Positions 61,521-64,000 of a stretch of DNA of 64,000 nt are shown here, piece after piece; within the stretch, counting starts at the first letter, position 1, and the number at the start of each line of letters is the position of its first letter. The notes beneath the pieces were generated by a model. It did not search any database, had not been told where the DNA came from, and saw nothing but the letters and a program-made list of their open reading frames with translations. Position numbers and translations under genes: made by a program. Origin of the DNA: Azotobacter chroococcum (lineage in GTDB: Bacteria > Pseudomonadota > Gammaproteobacteria > Pseudomonadales > Pseudomonadaceae); contig NZ_SMMU01000021.1 in the NCBI RefSeq assembly GCF_004339665.1, positions 1-64,000 of the forward strand, read 5' to 3'.

Positions 61521-63592
61521 CCGAACTGGCGGCGGTTCCGGTCACCGCACTCAAGGGCGTCGGCGCGGCGCTGGCCGAGAAACTCGCCCGGGTCGGCCTG
61601 GAGACCCTCCAGGATTTGCTGTTCCACCTGCCGCTGCGCTACCAGGACCGTACCCGCATCACCCCGATCGGCGCCCTGCGTCCGGGCCAGGATGCGGTGG
61701 TCGAGGGCACGGTAGCCGCCGCCGACGTGGTCACGGGCCGGCGCAGAAGCCTGCTGGTGCGCCTGCAGGACGGCAGCGGCACCCTGTCCCTGCGCTTCTA
61801 CCACTTCAGCCCGGCGCAGAAGGATGCGCTCAAGCGCGGCACCCTGCTGCGCTGCTACGGCGAGGTGCGCCCCGGCGCCTCGGGCCTGGAGATCTATCAT
61901 CCGGAATACCGCGCGCAGAATGGCGACGAACCGGCACCGGTCGAGCAGACCCTGACGCCCATCTACCCGAGCACCGAGGGTCTCACCCAGCAGCGCCTGC
62001 GCGGCCTGACCGGGCAGGCGCTGGCCCGCCTCGGCCCGCACAGCCTGCCGGACTGGCTGCCGGCAGAGCTGGCCCGCGCCCACCGCCTCGGCGCGCTGGA
62101 CGAGGCGATCCGCTACCTGCACCGGCCGCCGCCGGACGCCGACCTCGAGGAGCTGGCCGAGGGCCGGCACTGGGCCCAGCACCGCCTGGCCTTCGAGGAG
62201 CTGCTGACCCACCAGCTGTCCCTGCAGCGCTTGCGCGAAAGCGTGCGCGCCCAGCAGGCGCCGCCCCTGCCGCCGGCCACCCGGTTGCCGGGGGCTTTTC
62301 TCGCCAACCTCGGCTTCGCCCCCACCGGCGCCCAGCGCCGGGTCGGTGCCGAGATCGCCCACGACCTCAGCCTGGCGGAGCCCATGCTGCGCCTGGTACA
62401 GGGCGACGTCGGCGCCGGCAAGACGGTGGTCGCCGCGCTGGCCGCGCTGCAGGCCATCGAGGCCGGCTATCAGGTGGCCCTGATGGCGCCCACCGAGATC
62501 CTCGCCGAGCAGCACTACCTCAACTTCAGCCGCTGGCTGGAGCCCTTGGGCATCGATCGCGCCTGGCTGGCCGGCAAGCTCAAGGGCAAGGCGCGCGCCA
62601 CGGCGCTGGAGAAGATCGCCGGCGGCTGCCCGATGGTGGTCGGCACCCACGCGCTGTTCCAGGAAGAGGTGCGCTTTCGCAACCTGGCCCTGGCGATCAT
62701 CGACGAGCAGCACCGCTTCGGCGTCCAGCAGCGCCTGGCCCTGCGCCAGAAGGGCGTCGACGGCCGCCTCTGCCCGCACCAGTTGATCATGACCGCCACG
62801 CCCATCCCGCGCACCCTGGCGATGAGCGCCTACGCCGACCTCGACACCTCGATCCTCGATGAACTGCCGCCCGGACGCACTCCGGTGAACACCCTGGTGA
62901 TCGCCGACAGCCGGCGTCTGGAAGTGATCGAGCGGGTCCGCGCCGCCTGCCTAGAGGGCCGCCAGGCCTATTGGGTCTGCACGCTGATCGAGGAGTCCGA
63001 GGAGCTGACCTGCCAGGCGGCGGAAACCACTTTCGAGGAGCTCTCCGCGGCGCTCGGCGAGCTGGCCGTCGGGCTGATCCACGGACGCATGAAGCCGGCG
63101 GAGAAGGCCGCGGTGATGGAGACGTTCAAGGCCGGCCGGCTGCAGCTGCTGGTCGCCACCACGGTGATCGAGGTGGGCGTGGACGTGCCCAACGCCAGCC
63201 TGATGATCATCGAGAATCCCGAACGCCTCGGTCTCGCCCAGTTGCACCAGCTGCGCGGGCGGGTCGGCCGCGGCAGCGCGGCCAGCCACTGCGTGCTGCT
63301 CTATCACGCGCCGCTGTCGCAGCTCGGCCGCGAGCGCCTGGCGATCATGCGCGAGACCGCGGACGGCTTCGTCATCGCCGAGAAGGACCTGGAGCTGCGC
63401 GGTCCCGGCGAGATGCTCGGCACCCGCCAGACCGGCCTGCTGCAGTTCAAGGTCGCCGACCTGATGCGCGACGCCGATCTGCTCCCGACGGTGCGCGAGG
63501 CGGCCCAGACCCTGCTGGCGTGCTGGCCACAGCATGTCAGTCCGCTGCTGGAACGCTGGCTGCGGCACGGCCAGCAATACGGACAAGTCTGA
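61517..63592 (+). CDS. recG: ATP-dependent DNA helicase RecG
   Basis: This 691-residue fork-remodelling helicase reverses stalled forks and acts on Holliday junctions and R-loops. It has an N-terminal wedge/OB domain (residues about 50-150), then motor domains with Walker A GDVGAGKTVVA, motif II IIDEQHRFG, TATPIPRTLAMS, and the C-terminal ATTVIEVGVDVPNAS, QLHQLRGRVGRG and TRQTG regions. Its length matches other RecG proteins. The ATG overlaps the oxyR stop. Confidence 0.97.
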   Translation: MTELAAVPVTALKGVGAALAEKLARVGLETLQDLLFHLPLRYQDRTRITPIGALRPGQDAVVEGTVAAADVVTGRRRSLLVRLQDGSGTLSLRFYHFSPAQKDALKRGTLLRCYGEVRPGASGLEIYHPEYRAQNGDEPAPVEQTLTPIYPSTEGLTQQRLRGLTGQALARLGPHSLPDWLPAELARAHRLGALDEAIRYLHRPPPDADLEELAEGRHWAQHRLAFEELLTHQLSLQRLRESVRAQQAPPLPPATRLPGAFLANLGFAPTGAQRRVGAEIAHDLSLAEPMLRLVQGDVGAGKTVVAALAALQAIEAGYQVALMAPTEILAEQHYLNFSRWLEPLGIDRAWLAGKLKGKARATALEKIAGGCPMVVGTHALFQEEVRFRNLALAIIDEQHRFGVQQRLALRQKGVDGRLCPHQLIMTATPIPRTLAMSAYADLDTSILDELPPGRTPVNTLVIADSRRLEVIERVRAACLEGRQAYWVCTLIEESEELTCQAAETTFEELSAALGELAVGLIHGRMKPAEKAAVMETFKAGRLQLLVATTVIEVGVDVPNASLMIIENPERLGLAQLHQLRGRVGRGSAASHCVLLYHAPLSQLGRERLAIMRETADGFVIAEKDLELRGPGEMLGTRQTGLLQFKVADLMRDADLLPTVREAAQTLLACWPQHVSPLLERWLRHGQQYGQV

Positions 63593-63633
63593 GCTGTATT
63601 GGCCCAGGTCAGTGCGGCGCCCGACCGACTGGT

Positions 63634-63639
63634 TATACT
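63634..63639 (+). promoter_or_regulatory. -10 element upstream of the last gene
   Basis: TATACT stands 33 nt before the ATG at 63672, in the gap after recG. No good -35 is present. Confidence 0.4.
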
Positions 63640-63671
63640 GCTCTGATTTCGCCCCATCCGGCAGACGCCTT

Positions 63672-64000
63672 ATGCCCAAGACCATGCCGACCGCTGCCGA
63701 ACTGCTACAGCCCCAGCTGCCGCCGATCATCCGGGATCTGCTGGACAGGCTCGGGCTTCCCGTACGCATCGTGCACGAGCGCCCCGGCTCCGGCCTGCCC
63801 CGGGTACAGGCCGCGCTGCTCGAGGACGACACCGGCAGCCTGCTGGTGCTGTTCCCCCGCGACCAGTTGCTCGACCTCCATCGTCTGAAGACGGTCATCG
63901 GCCGCACGCTCGTCCCGGCCGAGGCCCGCCTGCAACGGCTGTTCGACCGCGAACGGCTGAGCGCGCTGCCCGGCCTGCCGGCGCTGATCGACAGTCCCTG
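63672..64000 (+). CDS. Aminoacyl-tRNA deacylase (YbaK-like)/HDOD-type protein, 5' part only
   Basis: The first 109 residues are present and the gene runs off the window. The visible part, LLDRLGLPVRIVHERPGSGLPRVQAALLEDDTGSLLVLFPRDQLLDL and RTLVPAEARL, resembles the N-terminal YbaK-like domain of pseudomonad proteins that carry a C-terminal HDOD domain; such a gene follows recG in Pseudomonas as I recall. The second domain cannot be seen here. Confidence 0.6.
   Translation, partial: MPKTMPTAAELLQPQLPPIIRDLLDRLGLPVRIVHERPGSGLPRVQAALLEDDTGSLLVLFPRDQLLDLHRLKTVIGRTLVPAEARLQRLFDRERLSALPGLPALIDSP

Overview
The window looks like chromosomal DNA of a high-GC gammaproteobacterium of the family Pseudomonadaceae, most likely Azotobacter or a close relative. 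Two things point there. First, the housekeeping order mutM, ilvD, folA, glpQ, thyA, lgt, ptsP, rppH, ilvA, rpiA, serA is the order I recall from the Pseudomonas aeruginosa chromosome. Second, a secreted repeat protein at 54.4-57.0 kb carries three modules closely resembling the R-modules of Azotobacter AlgE alginate epimerases. I see no tRNA, rRNA, CRISPR array, transposase or integrase.

Layout: 1-0.8 kb holds no supported gene. 0.8-13.5 kb carries a ribosome hibernation/cold-shock fusion, a NERD-UvrD helicase, a lipoprotein, a Na/Pi symporter, mutM, a PfpI-family protein, a chemoreceptor, a two-gene ABC exporter and rlmI. 13.5-17.9 kb is an accessory island between rlmI and ilvD: a Xre-RES toxin-antitoxin pair, then a markedly AT-rich 802-residue SIR2-family protein with a P-loop (STAND-like) middle domain and its own terminator. 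This is the best candidate for an anti-phage system. Both the RES toxin and the SIR2 domain belong to families whose members consume NAD+.

17.9-27.1 kb runs from ilvD to folA, with extra genes between them: a glycosyltransferase, small membrane proteins, a sensor kinase and a GNAT gene broken by an 8-bp duplication and a 1-nt deletion. An Anr/Fnr box lies upstream of one small membrane gene. 27.2-50.6 kb is mostly conserved core: glpQ, a membrane protein/GTPase pair, thyA, lgt, a TauE transporter, a membrane-anchored glutamate-synthase-like protein, a diguanylate cyclase, ptsP-rppH, ilvA, rpiA, then a putative D-2-hydroxyglutarate dehydrogenase and serA, which are linked in serine synthesis. 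A 17-codon, arginine-rich reading frame overlaps the start of an SDR gene by stop-start coupling.

50.7-60.5 kb holds transporters, a DUF523 protein, a 2OG-Fe(II) oxygenase, the delta-60/R-module protein and several small enzymes. 60.6-64 kb is oxyR-recG and the start of a YbaK/HDOD-type gene, a block I recall as lying elsewhere in P. aeruginosa. Palindromic GGTGGAAAA-type repeats recur in intergenic gaps at 13.5, 19.9 and 32.1 kb, with other GTAGG palindromes at 19.8 and 21.9 kb. Several sit where accessory genes join the conserved core.
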